From positions 682,585-746,584 of the forward strand of contig BPIQ01000002.1 of assembly GCA_026004195.1 (NCBI GenBank): 64,000 nucleotides of DNA. The letters run 5' to 3'. This document shows, one piece after another, positions 1 to 8,462 of the stretch; positions within the stretch are counted from its first letter, which is position 1, and each line of letters begins with the position of its first letter. Source of the DNA: Candidatus Binatia bacterium. Lineage in GTDB: Bacteria > Desulfobacterota > Binatia > HRBIN30 > BPIQ01. A program made the translations under genes and the position numbers. Below the pieces are notes generated by a model, which had not been told where the DNA came from, did not search any database, and worked only from the letters and a program-made list of their open reading frames with translations.

Positions 1-53
1 CCGAGCGACCTTCCGTGTAAGAATAAGACCCGGGCGCGCCAGAAGACGACCGG

Positions 54-443
54 TCAGGAAGCGCGGAGGCCCGAGAGCACGCTGGTACTGATTTCGAGGG
101 CTTCGGTGATCTCGGGGACGCAGGCCATAGCGCCCAGCCGCTTGGCGTGCTCGATGGCAGCCGGGTAACGGTCCGGCGAAATCATGACGACGGGCACGTC
201 CGGAGGCGTAGCCCGAAGCGGGAGAAAGGCGGGGCGCGAGCCGCGCAAAGCTCGGAGGAACTCGAGGCCGTTCAGCTCGGGGGGCCTGGAGACAAAAAGG
301 ACAAGATCGAAGCGAATACGCGCAAGTTTTTCGAGAGCTTCGTCGGCATCTTGGGCCGTCTCCGCCTCGAAACGAGAGAACAGCCCGCGCCTTCGTAAGT
401 CTCGAGCAATGTCCCCCACCAGAAGAACACGTCTGCGATTCAT
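54..443 (-). CDS. Degenerate response-regulator receiver domain protein
   Basis: A stand-alone receiver-like domain of 129 aa with no output domain. The fold is recognisable: an N-terminal hydrophobic strand (VLLVGD), a third strand (FDLVLF) and the PVVMIS strand with its conserved Ser89. The phosphorylation residues are lost: the acidic pair is reduced to Gly10-Asp11, the acceptor Asp position is Val51 (LVLFVSRPP instead of the usual LLDxxMP), and the conserved Lys before Pro110 is Val109. It is therefore probably a pseudo-receiver acting by protein contact rather than phosphotransfer (inference). The ATG at 443 was chosen because upstream sequence in this frame is not receiver-like. It lies downstream of glnB-amt on the same strand, so it may belong to that nitrogen operon. 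Confidence 0.7.
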   Translation of the reverse strand: MNRRRVLLVGDIARDLRRRGLFSRFEAETAQDADEALEKLARIRFDLVLFVSRPPELNGLEFLRALRGSRPAFLPLRATPPDVPVVMISPDRYPAAIEHAKRLGAMACVPEITEALEISTSVLSGLRAS

Positions 444-500
444 GAAACGGCCCCCGAGGCAGCAAGGATCACGGTCGAAACATCCCTCGGAAGCAAGAAT

Positions 501-590
501 GGTGCCGGCAGGGTGTGACCTTCCTTGCCGCTCAGGGGGGTGCAACCTCCTTGCCTGCAAGGACGATCGGAAAAACACCCTGCCGGCACC
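501..590. repeat. Long perfect inverted repeat between amt and the receiver gene
   Basis: A 16-base arm at 501-516 (GGTGCCGGCAGGGTGT) is exactly reverse-complementary to 575-590, enclosing 58 bases. Inside, two further CCTTGC/GCAAGG motifs could form smaller hairpins. There is no T-tract immediately outside the stem, so it is not a standard intrinsic terminator. It lies between the amt stop and the receiver start, so on the operon transcript it would be an intercistronic structure (processing or mRNA-stability element, or a small mobile repeat). I do not recognise it as a known riboswitch. Confidence 0.6.
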
Positions 591-605
591 GCCTCCACCA
601 CTACC

Positions 606-1988
606 TCACCGCGCGCTTTCCAAGGAGAAGGCTCCCACGGAGACGGTCGACCCGCCGCCCCGCGGAGAAGCCGGATGGGCACCGTGGACTCCGACGAGCT
701 GGAAGTCGGCGTAGGCGGGGCTTCCGTGCTCGGAGAGATCGAGCCCCTCCATTTCCTCTTCCGGCGAGACCCGGATCCCGACCGTGGCTCGTAGGATCGC
801 CCAGATCGCGAGGGCGGACGCGAAGCTTGCGATCCCGTACGCCACCACGCCAACGGCCTGATAGGCGAACTGGGCGAGCCCGGCCTTCTGGCCGAAGATC
901 CCGACCGCGAGAGTTCCCCACACGCCGCACACGAGGTGCACCGAAATCGCACCCACGGGGTCGTCGATCTGGATTCGGTCGAAGAACATGACGGCGTAAA
1001 CGACGATCACGCCCGCGATGAGCCCGATCAAAATCGCCGACCACATGGCCATCTGATCGGCCCCTGCCGTGATGCCGACGAGACCTGCCAGGATACCGTT
1101 GAGAGACATCGACAGGTCGGGCTTTTTCGTGGCGATCCAGGACGTGAACATCGCCGCGAGACCCCCGGCTGCCGCCGCGAGGCAGGTCGTCACGAGAACC
1201 AGCGAGACCGCCGCCGGGTCGGCGCTCAGCACCGAGCCTCCGTTGAACCCGAACCAGCCGAGCCAGAGGAGAAAGACGCCCACCGTCGCCATGGGCATGT
1301 TGCTTCCCGGAATCGGAACGATGCGCCCGTCTTTCGTGTACTTCCCGAGGCGCGGGCCGAGAAGGAGAACCCCGGCCAGCGCACCCCAGCCGCCGACGGA
1401 GTGAACGAGCGTCGAGCCCGCGAAGTCGTAAAAGCCGAGCTGGTCGAGCCAACCACCGCCCCACTTCCAGGAGCCCACGATCGGGTAGACGAGCCCCACG
1501 AAGAAAAGCGAAAAGACCATGAAGGGCCCGAGCTTCACGCGCTCGGCCACGGCCCCCGAGACGATCGTGGCTGCCGTCGCGGCGAACATCGCCTGAAAGA
1601 GAAAATCCGTCCAGTACGTGTAGCCGGGGTTGTAAGCCGAGCTGACGTCGGCCTCGGACGGAAAGAGACCGAAGCCCGAAAACCCGAGCCAGCCGTTGAA
1701 CTCGCCCGGGTACATCAGGTTGAAGCCGACGAACGCGTAGGTCACGAGCCCGATGCACGGGATGTACGTGTTCTTGAAGAGGATGTTCGTCGTGTTCTTG
1801 GCCCGCGTGAGGCCGGATTCGAGGGTGGCGAACCCGAGGTGCATGATGAAGACGAGTCCGGCCGCGATCATCATCCAGAGGTTGTTCGTCGTGAACATCT
1901 CCTGCGAGACTTCCTCGGCGTAGGCCGAGCTTGCGACCAGCAGCAGCGTCCCGGTTACGACCCAGTGCGAAAGCTTTTTCCGAAACAT
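606..1988 (-). CDS. amt: Ammonium transporter, Amt family
   Basis: Inner-membrane ammonium channel of 460 aa. A cleavable signal-like N-terminus (roughly residues 1-22, ending around SSAYA) precedes the 11-helix Amt core. The twin pore histidines are visible in the segments DFAGSTLVHS and AISVHLVCG, and the Phe/Trp-rich vestibule signature is present (GWFGFNGG). A soluble tail (about 40 residues after VGIRVSPEEE) is typical of Amt proteins regulated by PII. The ATG at 1988 is preceded by AGGAGG-like sequence (GAGGAGGGG). The gene follows glnB by 26 bases on the same strand, the classic PII-Amt operon in which GlnB/GlnK blocks the channel under nitrogen sufficiency (known for the family). Confidence 0.95.
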   Translation of the reverse strand: MFRKKLSHWVVTGTLLLVASSAYAEEVSQEMFTTNNLWMMIAAGLVFIMHLGFATLESGLTRAKNTTNILFKNTYIPCIGLVTYAFVGFNLMYPGEFNGWLGFSGFGLFPSEADVSSAYNPGYTYWTDFLFQAMFAATAATIVSGAVAERVKLGPFMVFSLFFVGLVYPIVGSWKWGGGWLDQLGFYDFAGSTLVHSVGGWGALAGVLLLGPRLGKYTKDGRIVPIPGSNMPMATVGVFLLWLGWFGFNGGSVLSADPAAVSLVLVTTCLAAAAGGLAAMFTSWIATKKPDLSMSLNGILAGLVGITAGADQMAMWSAILIGLIAGVIVVYAVMFFDRIQIDDPVGAISVHLVCGVWGTLAVGIFGQKAGLAQFAYQAVGVVAYGIASFASALAIWAILRATVGIRVSPEEEMEGLDLSEHGSPAYADFQLVGVHGAHPASPRGGGSTVSVGAFSLESAR

Positions 1989-2014
1989 GGCTTTTTCCCC
2001 TCCTCTTTCTGCAC

Positions 2015-2425
<411 letters not shown>

Positions 2426-2512
2426 TTACGCCGGGCCTTGCGGCCTCGTGCGAACGGCCGAAAGGCCTGCCTGCTTTTTGGGCGACGCCTCTTTTCGAGG
2501 CAGCACGCGGCG

Positions 2513-2793
2513 GGAGGGACACGCTCCGTCGCGTCCGGGGAGGCGGGGATTCGTGGGAATCGCGGGCACGGCCACGACAGAGCGTGGCCCTCCGATCGCA
2601 CGTTCGAAAGGTCGCGTTGAGGTCGATGCGTACCGGGCACATCCGTCGGAGGGACGCGCTCCGTCGCGTCCGGGGGGCGGGGGATTCGTGGGAATCGCGA
2701 ACACGGCCACGACAGAGCGTGGCCCTCCGATCGCACGTTCGAAAGGTCGCGTTGAGGTCGATGCGTACCGGGCACATCCGTCGGAGGGCCACG
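2513..2793. repeat. REP-like array A (two tail-out hairpin pairs)
   Basis: Contains hairpins at 2517-2536 (a GGACACG variant), 2570-2589 (GGCCACG stem), 2652-2671 (GGACGCG stem) and 2705-2724 (GGCCACG stem), plus a truncated fifth motif at 2784-2793 cut by IS1182 copy 1. Each unit has a 7-bp stem, a 6-base loop ACRGAG and a CTCCGA tail. Neighbouring units are inverted so that tails point outward. A spacer containing GATTCGTGGGAATCGC separates the two hairpins of a pair. A longer linker with ACGTTCGAAAGGTCGCG follows each pair and is itself repeated. The array gives chance open frames on both strands that should not be annotated as genes. Confidence 0.85.
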
Positions 2794-4437
2794 GGGTTGT
2801 GAACAAATTCGGGTGTTGGCGAAGGGCCAGCGAAGCAGGAGCTCGCCGGGGTCGGTCGGAGGAAAAAAGAGAAGGCTGGCGGCCTCCGGGGTTCCCACCG
2901 AGCCCCGGCTTGCCACCTCCTTCCGGTCTTTTCGTCTTCGGTTTCGGCCCTCTCTCGCGCCTACGACGCCTTAGCTTCCGCCCGCGGCCGCAAGAAGGGC
3001 GAACCACCGCAGCAGGTTGTAGGTGATCACGTTCAGCAACACGATGCACCGCACCTTCGTTCTCCCCCGTAAGACGATCTTCCCGAGCGTCCTCCAGCGC
3101 TTGAGGTCCGCGTGCACCCGCTCGCTCACCCGAGCCCGCACGCCGTAGATCGCCCGCCCCTCCGGTGTCCTCATCCTCTCTTTGAGCTGCCGCACCGCTT
3201 CGCTGTCCCGGGGCCGCACCTCGTAGGGATCGGGCTTCCCCTTCCTTTTCGGTAAAGCCCCGTAAAGCTCCACACCCCGCGCACTGAGCTCCTCCACGTT
3301 CTCCACGCTCGTGTAGCCCGTGTCCACCACATACTGCTCCGGAAGCCTCCCGAACCTCCGCTCAAGCTGCTCCAGCATCGGCACCGCCTCGGCAAAATCC
3401 GTCCTCCCCTGACTCACCTCCACCCCCACCACCACCTCGCTCTCCGCGTCCGTCGCCAGCTGGACATTGTAGCCCGGAAGATACGCCCCGCCCGTCTGCC
3501 GCATCACGCGCGCCTCGGGGTCCGTCGTCGAGCTGCGTGGCTCCCCCGAGGGCTCCTTCGCCCCCTTCTTGTAACCCCCGCGCTCCCTCTCCAAAGCCCC
3601 GAGCTCCTCGAGCGCCCTCGTAAGCCTCCTCTCCCTCTCCTCGAGCGCTCGCCTCTGCGCAGCCTGCTTCCTCCTCGAGAGGCTCCGCCGTGCCGGTGCC
3701 TCGAGCTCCCCACGCAGCGCCTCGATCTGTCTGCGTACCTCCGCCCGCAGCTCCTCCACCTTCTTTCTCCTCCGAAACGACCGGTCCCCGGCCGAAGCTC
3801 GCACCCGCGTCCCGTCCTGCGCCACCCGCCGAAGCCGCACCAGCCCCTCGGCCATCATCACCGCCAACACCTGCGTGAAAAGCTCCTCGAGCGCCTCCGC
3901 GTTCTCGCTCCGAAACGTGCTCAGCGTGTGGTAATTCACCGGTACCCCCGCCCCGAAGCCACCGGTAAGCCACGTGTTGCTCCGTCAACCTCTCGAGCTC
4001 CCTCGCACTGCCTACCCCCTCCGCCGTCGCATAGAGCCACAGCGCCAAAAGCACCTGCGGATCCGTCGCATCCCGCCCCGCCCAGCTCCCCCGCGCCTTG
4101 ATCCTCTCGTAAAAGGCCGAAAGGTTCAGCTTCTTCACGACCGCCAACACACTGCGGGCCCGGTGCGTCTGAGGCAGCTCGCCGTCCAGATCCACCACCT
4201 CCCACCGAAGCTGGCTCCGCTCCGCTCTCACCACCCGCGGTGCCGCCTTCGCTGCCTCCGCCCGCCGCCGCTCCCGCGCCTCCGCGAGCCTCCGCTTCCT
4301 CTCCTCCGCACTCTCCCCGCCCAGAAGCTCCACCTGCTCCATCCCTTCACCTCCCCACCGTAGCTTCCCCTCCCTACCACACTCCGCCCCCAGAGCCGAA
4401 TCCCTCCAGGGTAAATTTCCGAATTTTTTCACATCCT
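2794..4437 (-). mobile_element. IS1182-family insertion sequence, copy 1
   Basis: A 1,644-bp element with imperfect terminal inverted repeats: on its own strand the left end reads AGGATGTGAAAAAATTCGG and the right end, read inward, GGGTTGTGAACAAATTCGG. Length matches copy 2 at 5159-6802 exactly; I noticed only a few base differences. The flanks are both REP-like repeat, but the five bases next to each end differ (CGCGG beside the left end, CGTGG beside the right end). So the site is not a simple insertion with intact duplication and has probably recombined with another repeat unit. Confidence 0.85.
2971..4342 (-). pseudogene. IS1182-family transposase, frameshifted (copy 1)
   Basis: The DDE transposase is split into two frames. 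The N-terminal part (ATG at 4342) has the family's DUF772-type region (VLLALWLYATAEGVGSAREL, RWLRGG). The catalytic part is read in another frame from VNYHTLSTF onward and carries DGTRVRAS, VVDTGY and the C-terminal E-x6-K segment (SERVHADLK). The break is at the C-run 3945-3949. Removing one base would join RWLRGG to VPVNYHTL, the continuous arrangement normal for the family. Copy 2 has the same break, so it either predates the duplication or is a programmed +1 site. Product activity is uncertain. Confidence 0.85.
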
Positions 4438-5158
4438 CCGCGCTCCGTCGCGTCCGGGGCGCGGGGGGGGACGCGCCACCCATGAACACGGACCCGACAG
4501 AGCGGGTCCCTCCGACCGCGTCCGGGGGGCGGGGAACGCGCGCGCCGCATGCCTCCGATGATCGAAGGTGCCGTTTTACGCCAACGGCCATCCGGAGGGA
4601 CGCGCTCCGTCGCGTCCGGGGAGGCGGGGATTCGTGGGAATCGCGGGCACGGCCACGACAGAGCGTGGCCCTCCGATGCGCCCGGCGGAGGCAGATCGAC
4701 GTGGCGTTTTGCGTTCTTCGAGGATCGACGTTCGCGGCATAGGCGAACACGGACCCGTCGGAGGGACGCGCTCCGTCGCGTCCGGGGGGCGGGGGATTCG
4801 TGGGAATCGCGAACACGGCCACGACAGAGCGTGGCCCTCCGATGCGCCCGGCGGAGGCAGATCGACGTGGCGTTTTGCGTTCGAGGATCGACGTTCGCGG
4901 CATAGGCGAACACGGACCCGCCGGAGGGACGCGCTCCGTCGCGTCCGGGGCGCGGGGGGGACGCGCCACCCATGAACAAGGACCCGACAGAGCGGGTCCC
5001 TCCGACCGCGTCCGGGGCTGCGGGGCACGCGCGCGCCGCATGCCTCCGATGATCGAAGGTGCCGTTTACGACAACGGCCATCCGAAGGGACGCGCTCCGT
5101 CGCGTCCGGGGAGGCGGGGATTCGTGGGAATCGCGGGCACGGCCACGACAGAGCGTGG
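4438..5158. repeat. REP-like array B between the two IS1182 copies
   Basis: Hairpins alternate in orientation: a truncated GGACGCG unit at 4440-4456, GGACCCG at 4490-4509, GGACGCG at 4598-4617, GGCCACG at 4651-4670, GGACGCG at 4764-4783, GGCCACG at 4817-4836, GGACGCG at 4927-4946, GGACCCG at 4980-4999, GGACGCG at 5088-5107, and a last GGCCACG unit at 5141 interrupted by IS1182 copy 2. Three stem classes share the loop ACRGAG and tail CTCCGA. Linkers fall into several families: one with TTGCGTT and ATCGACGTTCGCGGCATAG, another with GCATGCCTCCGATGATCGAA. No credible coding sequence lies inside. Confidence 0.85.
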
Positions 5159-6802
5159 AGGATGTGAAAAAATTCCGAAATTTACCCTGGAGGGATTCGG
5201 CTCTGGGGGCGGAGTGTGGTAGGGAGGGGAAGCTACGGTGGGGAGGTGAAGGGATGGAGCAGGTGGAGCTTCTGGGCGGGGAGAGTGCGGAGGAGAGGAA
5301 GCGGAGGCTCGCGGAGGCGCGGGAGCGGCGGCGGGCGGAGGCAGCGAAGGCGGCACCGCGGGTGGTGAGAGCGGAGCGGAGCCAGCTTCGGTGGGAGGTG
5401 GTGGATCTGGACGGCGAGCTGCCTCAGACGCACCGGGCCCGCAGTGTGTTGGCGGTCGTGAAGAAGCTGAACCTTTCGGCCTTTTACGAGAGGATCAAGG
5501 CGCGGGGGAGCTGGGCGGGGCGGGATGCGACGGATCCGCAGGTGCTTTTGGCGCTGTGGCTCTATGCGACGGCGGAGGGGGTAGGCAGTGCGAGGGAGCT
5601 CGAGAGGTTGACGGAGCAGCACGTGGCTTACCGGTGGCTTCGGGGCGGGGGTACCGGTGAATTACCACACGCTGAGCACGTTTCGGAGCGAGAACGCGGA
5701 GGCGCTCGAGGAGCTTTTCACGCAGGTGTTGGCGGTGATGATGGCCGAGGGGCTGGTGCGGCTTCGGCGGGTGGCGCAGGACGGGACGCGGGTGCGAGCT
5801 TCGGCCGGGGACCGGTCGTTTCGGAGGAGAAAGAAGGTGGAGGAGCTGCGGGCGGAGGTACGCAGACAGATCGAGGCGCTGCGTGGGGAGCTCGAGGCAC
5901 CGGCACGGCGGAGCCTCTCGAGGAGGAAGCAGGCTGCGCAGAGGCGAGCGCTCGAGGAGAGGGAGAGGAGGCTTACGAGGGCGCTCGAGGAGCTCGGGGC
6001 TTTGGAGAGGGAGCGCGAGGGTTACAAGAAGGGGGCGAAGGAGCCCTCGGGGGAGCCACGCAGCTCGACGACGGACCCCGAGGCGCGCGTGATGCGGCAG
6101 ACGGGCGGGGCGTATCTTCCGGGCTACAATGTCCAGCTGGCGACGGACGCGGAGAGCGAGGTGGTGGTGGGGGTGGAGGTGAGTCAGGGGAGGACGGATT
6201 TTGCCGAGGCGGTGCCGATGCTGGAGCAGCTTGAGCGGAGGTTCGGGAGGCTTCCGGAGCAGTATGTGGTGGACACGGGCTACACGAGCGTGGAGAACGT
6301 GGAGGAGCTCAGTGCGCGGGGTGTGGAGCTTTACGGGGCTTTACCGAAAAGGAAGGGGAAGCCCGATCCCTACGAGGTGCGGCCCCGGGACAGCGAAGCG
6401 GTGCGGCAGCTCAAAGAGAGGATGAGGACACCGGAGGGGCGGGCGATCTACGGCGTGCGGGCTCGGGTGAGCGAGCGGGTGCACGCGGACCTCAAGCGCT
6501 GGAGGACGCTCGGGAAGATCGTCTTACGGGGGAGAACGAAGGTGCGGTGCATCGTGTTGCTGAACGTGATCACCTACAACCTGCTGCGGTGGTTCGCCCT
6601 TCTTGCGGCCGCGGGCGGAAGCTAAGGCGTCGTAGGCGCGAGAGAGGGCCGAAACCGAAGACGAAAAGACCGGAAGGAGGTGGCAAGCCGGGGCTCGGTG
6701 GGAACCCCGGAGGCCGCCAGCCTTCTCTTTTTTCCTCCGACCGACCCCGGCGAGCTCCTGCTTCGCTGGCCCTTCGCCAACACCCGAATTTGTTCACAAC
6801 CC
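5159..6802 (+). mobile_element. IS1182-family insertion sequence, copy 2
   Basis: Same 1,644-bp element as copy 1 but in opposite orientation, so the transposase 5' ends face each other across array B. Terminal repeats are AGGATGTGAAAAAATTCCG on the left and, read inward, GGGTTGTGAACAAATTCGG on the right. It is flanked by a perfect 5-bp duplication CGTGG (5154-5158 and 6803-6807). Deleting the element and one duplication restores an intact REP-like hairpin (GGCCACG, ACAGAG, CGTGGCC, CTCCGA). This proves that insertion was into the 3' stem arm of a pre-existing repeat. Confidence 0.9.
5254..6625 (+). pseudogene. IS1182-family transposase, frameshifted (copy 2)
   Basis: Counterpart of the copy-1 gene; the protein differences I noticed are Ala for Thr near HVAYRWL and Glu for Gly before GYKKG. 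The ATG at 5254 follows GGGGAGGTGAAGGG. The first frame runs into the G-run 5647-5651, after which the catalytic region continues in the +1 frame from VNYHTL (5657 on), ending at 6625. Catalytic elements lie in the second frame, so neither frame alone would be an active transposase unless ribosomes shift +1 at this run or the extra G is an error. Confidence 0.85.
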
Positions 6803-7082
6803 CGTGGCCCTCCGACCGCACGTTCGAAACGTCACGTTGAGGTCGATGCCTACCGGGCACATCCGTCGCGTTCCGGGGCTGCGGGGCACGCGCGCGCCGC
6901 ATGCCTCCGATGATCGAAGGTGCCGTTTACGAGAACGGCCATCCGGAGGGACGCGCTCCGTCGCGTCCGGGGAGCGGGGATTCGTGGGAATCGCGGGCAC
7001 GGCCACGACAGAGCGTGGCCCTCCGACCGCACGTTCGAAAGGTCGCGTTGAGGCCGATGCCTACCGGGCACATCCGTCGGAG
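6803..7082. repeat. REP-like array C, left part
   Basis: Begins with the half hairpin restored by removal of IS1182 copy 2, then a linker with ACGTTCGAAACGTCACG, a degraded unit near 6866, a GGACGCG hairpin near 6950-6970, a GGCCACG hairpin near 7001-7020, and the tail CATCCGTCGGAG that ends at the IS110 junction (7081-7082). It continues after the IS110 element at 8463. The spacer and linker modules are the same as those of arrays A and B. Confidence 0.8.
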
Positions 7083-7130
7083 ATACTCTCTTGGGGGTCA
7101 AACCTCCTCGGAAGGGTTTTTGGGGAGTTT

Positions 7131-8132
7131 TTAGGCAGCAGCCAGGGTGGTCATACGGAAGAACTTCTCGCCGATGAAGTCCGTGTCGGTGCGCAGCATG
7201 CCGTAGATGGCGTGCAGGAGCTTTCGCATGACGGCCACGACGACCACCATGGGCTTTTTGCCTCTCGAGCGGAGGTGTTCGGCAAAGGCACGCACGTGGG
7301 GGTCGTGCCGCATGGCGACCAGCGCCGGCAAAAAGAGCGCTCTGCGCAGGTGCACGTTGCCCATGCGCGAGATGTGCACCGGGCGGTCCACCGAGCTTCC
7401 GGACTGGACCGGACGGGGGTCCAGCCCCGCGTGGGCAACCCACTGCCGCACCCCGAGCCCCTCGGGCAGCACCAGAAGCTCGCCGAGCAACTTGAGCGCC
7501 GTCAGCGAGGCGATCCCGCGCACCGAGCAGAGATGGTGGTAGGCCCGCTTGAGGATGGGGTCTTGCTCGACCAGCTTGAGGGCCTGCCTTCTCAGGGCAC
7601 GGATCCGCCCCTGGAGGTGGTGGACGTGACGCCGGAGGTCCTCACAGACCACGCGGGAGTGCTCGCGGCTTGCAAGCTCGGCGTGCAGGCGGTTTTTCTC
7701 CTGCGTGGCCATCTCGGTCAGAGCCTCCACCCGACGCATCAGCTCGCGCAGCTCCAGGGCGCGCCTCGAGGGCGGATTCCACGGCACGAAGGGCATCCGC
7801 ACGGCGTACTCCGCCAGGATCTCGGCCGAGGTGCGATCGGTGCGGGCACGCTGGAAGAACGCCCCGCGGAACTCCTTCACACGGTGGGGATTGGCCACCA
7901 TGACCTCCACCTCGGGAGCCTTCCAGAGCGCGAGCACCAGATCCGTGCTGTAGCGGCCCGTGGACTCCACCACGACCCGGGCCTTGCGGCCCCGGAGCCA
8001 GCGCACGAGCTCGAGGTGGCCCTGGGCCGTGTTCGCAAAGCGGCAGGTCTCGGGCTTCTCGCCGGAGTCGCTGCGGCAGACGTCGAGCCACTTCTGGCTC
8101 ACGTCGATTCCTACCGACCAACTCTTGTCCAT
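7131..8132 (-). CDS. IS110-family DEDD recombinase (transposase)
   Basis: A 333-aa serine/DEDD recombinase. The N-terminal RuvC-like domain shows GIDVSQKWLDV (first Asp), VVVESTGRYS (Glu) and RARTDRTSAEILAEY (C-terminal acidic pair). The C-terminal Transposase_20 domain shows SVRGIASLTALKLLGEL and HAGLDPRPVQSGSS, with the conserved nucleophile Ser in the last motif. The ATG at 8132 follows GGGGAGGT at good spacing; sequence upstream in this frame is the element's non-coding end. The gene looks intact, so the element may be mobile. Confidence 0.95.
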   Translation of the reverse strand: MDKSWSVGIDVSQKWLDVCRSDSGEKPETCRFANTAQGHLELVRWLRGRKARVVVESTGRYSTDLVLALWKAPEVEVMVANPHRVKEFRGAFFQRARTDRTSAEILAEYAVRMPFVPWNPPSRRALELRELMRRVEALTEMATQEKNRLHAELASREHSRVVCEDLRRHVHHLQGRIRALRRQALKLVEQDPILKRAYHHLCSVRGIASLTALKLLGELLVLPEGLGVRQWVAHAGLDPRPVQSGSSVDRPVHISRMGNVHLRRALFLPALVAMRHDPHVRAFAEHLRSRGKKPMVVVVAVMRKLLHAIYGMLRTDTDFIGEKFFRMTTLAAA

Positions 8133-8183
8133 AGGCACCTCCCCGTAGTATCTAGCCCTTCCGGTCCCCCGACCCTGCATTTT

Positions 8184-8320
8184 CGCCTGCCGACCTTGTG
8201 TATGCGGGCTCCCAAAGGGCCCCAGATACTCTACGGTCTCGGGCGAAAAGGGCGGGGGGCCGATCTCCGACCCAAGCTCGTTGGCTTCAAGGACGCGCGG
8301 CCTTCCCGGAAGGGCATCTT
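8184..8320 (-). ncRNA. Predicted IS110 bridge RNA (target and donor loops)
   Basis: Predicted from guide matches, minus strand, 5' to 3'. Target loop: left-target guide at 8298-8289 (GCGCGTCCTT; target reads GCGCGTCCCT at 8472-8463), a small AAGC/GCTT hairpin, then right-target guide at 8271-8265 (GTCGGAG, complementary to CTCCGAC at the other junction). A GGCC/GGCC stem closes the loop. Donor loop: left-donor guide at 8232-8224 (AGAGTATCT, identical to the element's right end plus core), a GGGC/GCCC hairpin, then right-donor guide at 8199-8195 (ACAAG, complementary to CTTGT at the left end), closed by a CGAGA.../TCGG-type stem. The order matches the IS621 bridge RNA. Transcript ends are not determined. 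Confidence 0.75.
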
Positions 8321-8462
8321 CGCTTTTCGTTTCCGACCTCTTGCCCACGGCAGTCAAGACCCGAACTCTCGCAACCCAAAACCAGCCCATCACCGAAACC
8401 CCAGGCTTCACCACAAGCCCACGCTCCCAGACCTACAACCAAGTCCCTGGGATCAAGATACA

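Larger units (their letters stand above)
7083..8462 (-). mobile_element. IS110-family insertion sequence in a REP-like repeat
   Basis: A 1,380-bp element without inverted repeats, bounded by the dinucleotide AG at 7081-7082 and 8463-8464 (CT on the transposase strand). Joining the flanks with a single AG rebuilds the repeat consensus exactly (CCGTCGG, AG, GGACGCGCTCC). IS110 elements recombine at such 2-base cores and leave no inverted repeats. Layout: a 330-base non-coding left end upstream of the recombinase, the recombinase gene, then a 48-base right end. This is the arrangement of IS110-group elements whose long end encodes a bridge RNA. Confidence 0.9.

Noticed and set aside
4438-5158. 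Array of regularly spaced repeats as a possible CRISPR
   Set aside because: Repeats alternate in orientation, the intervening sequences are themselves repeated modules rather than unique spacers, and no cas gene is nearby.
2794-6802. A composite transposon bounded by the two IS1182 copies
   Set aside because: Nothing but repeat lies between them, so there is no cargo, and the outer flanks do not share a target duplication.
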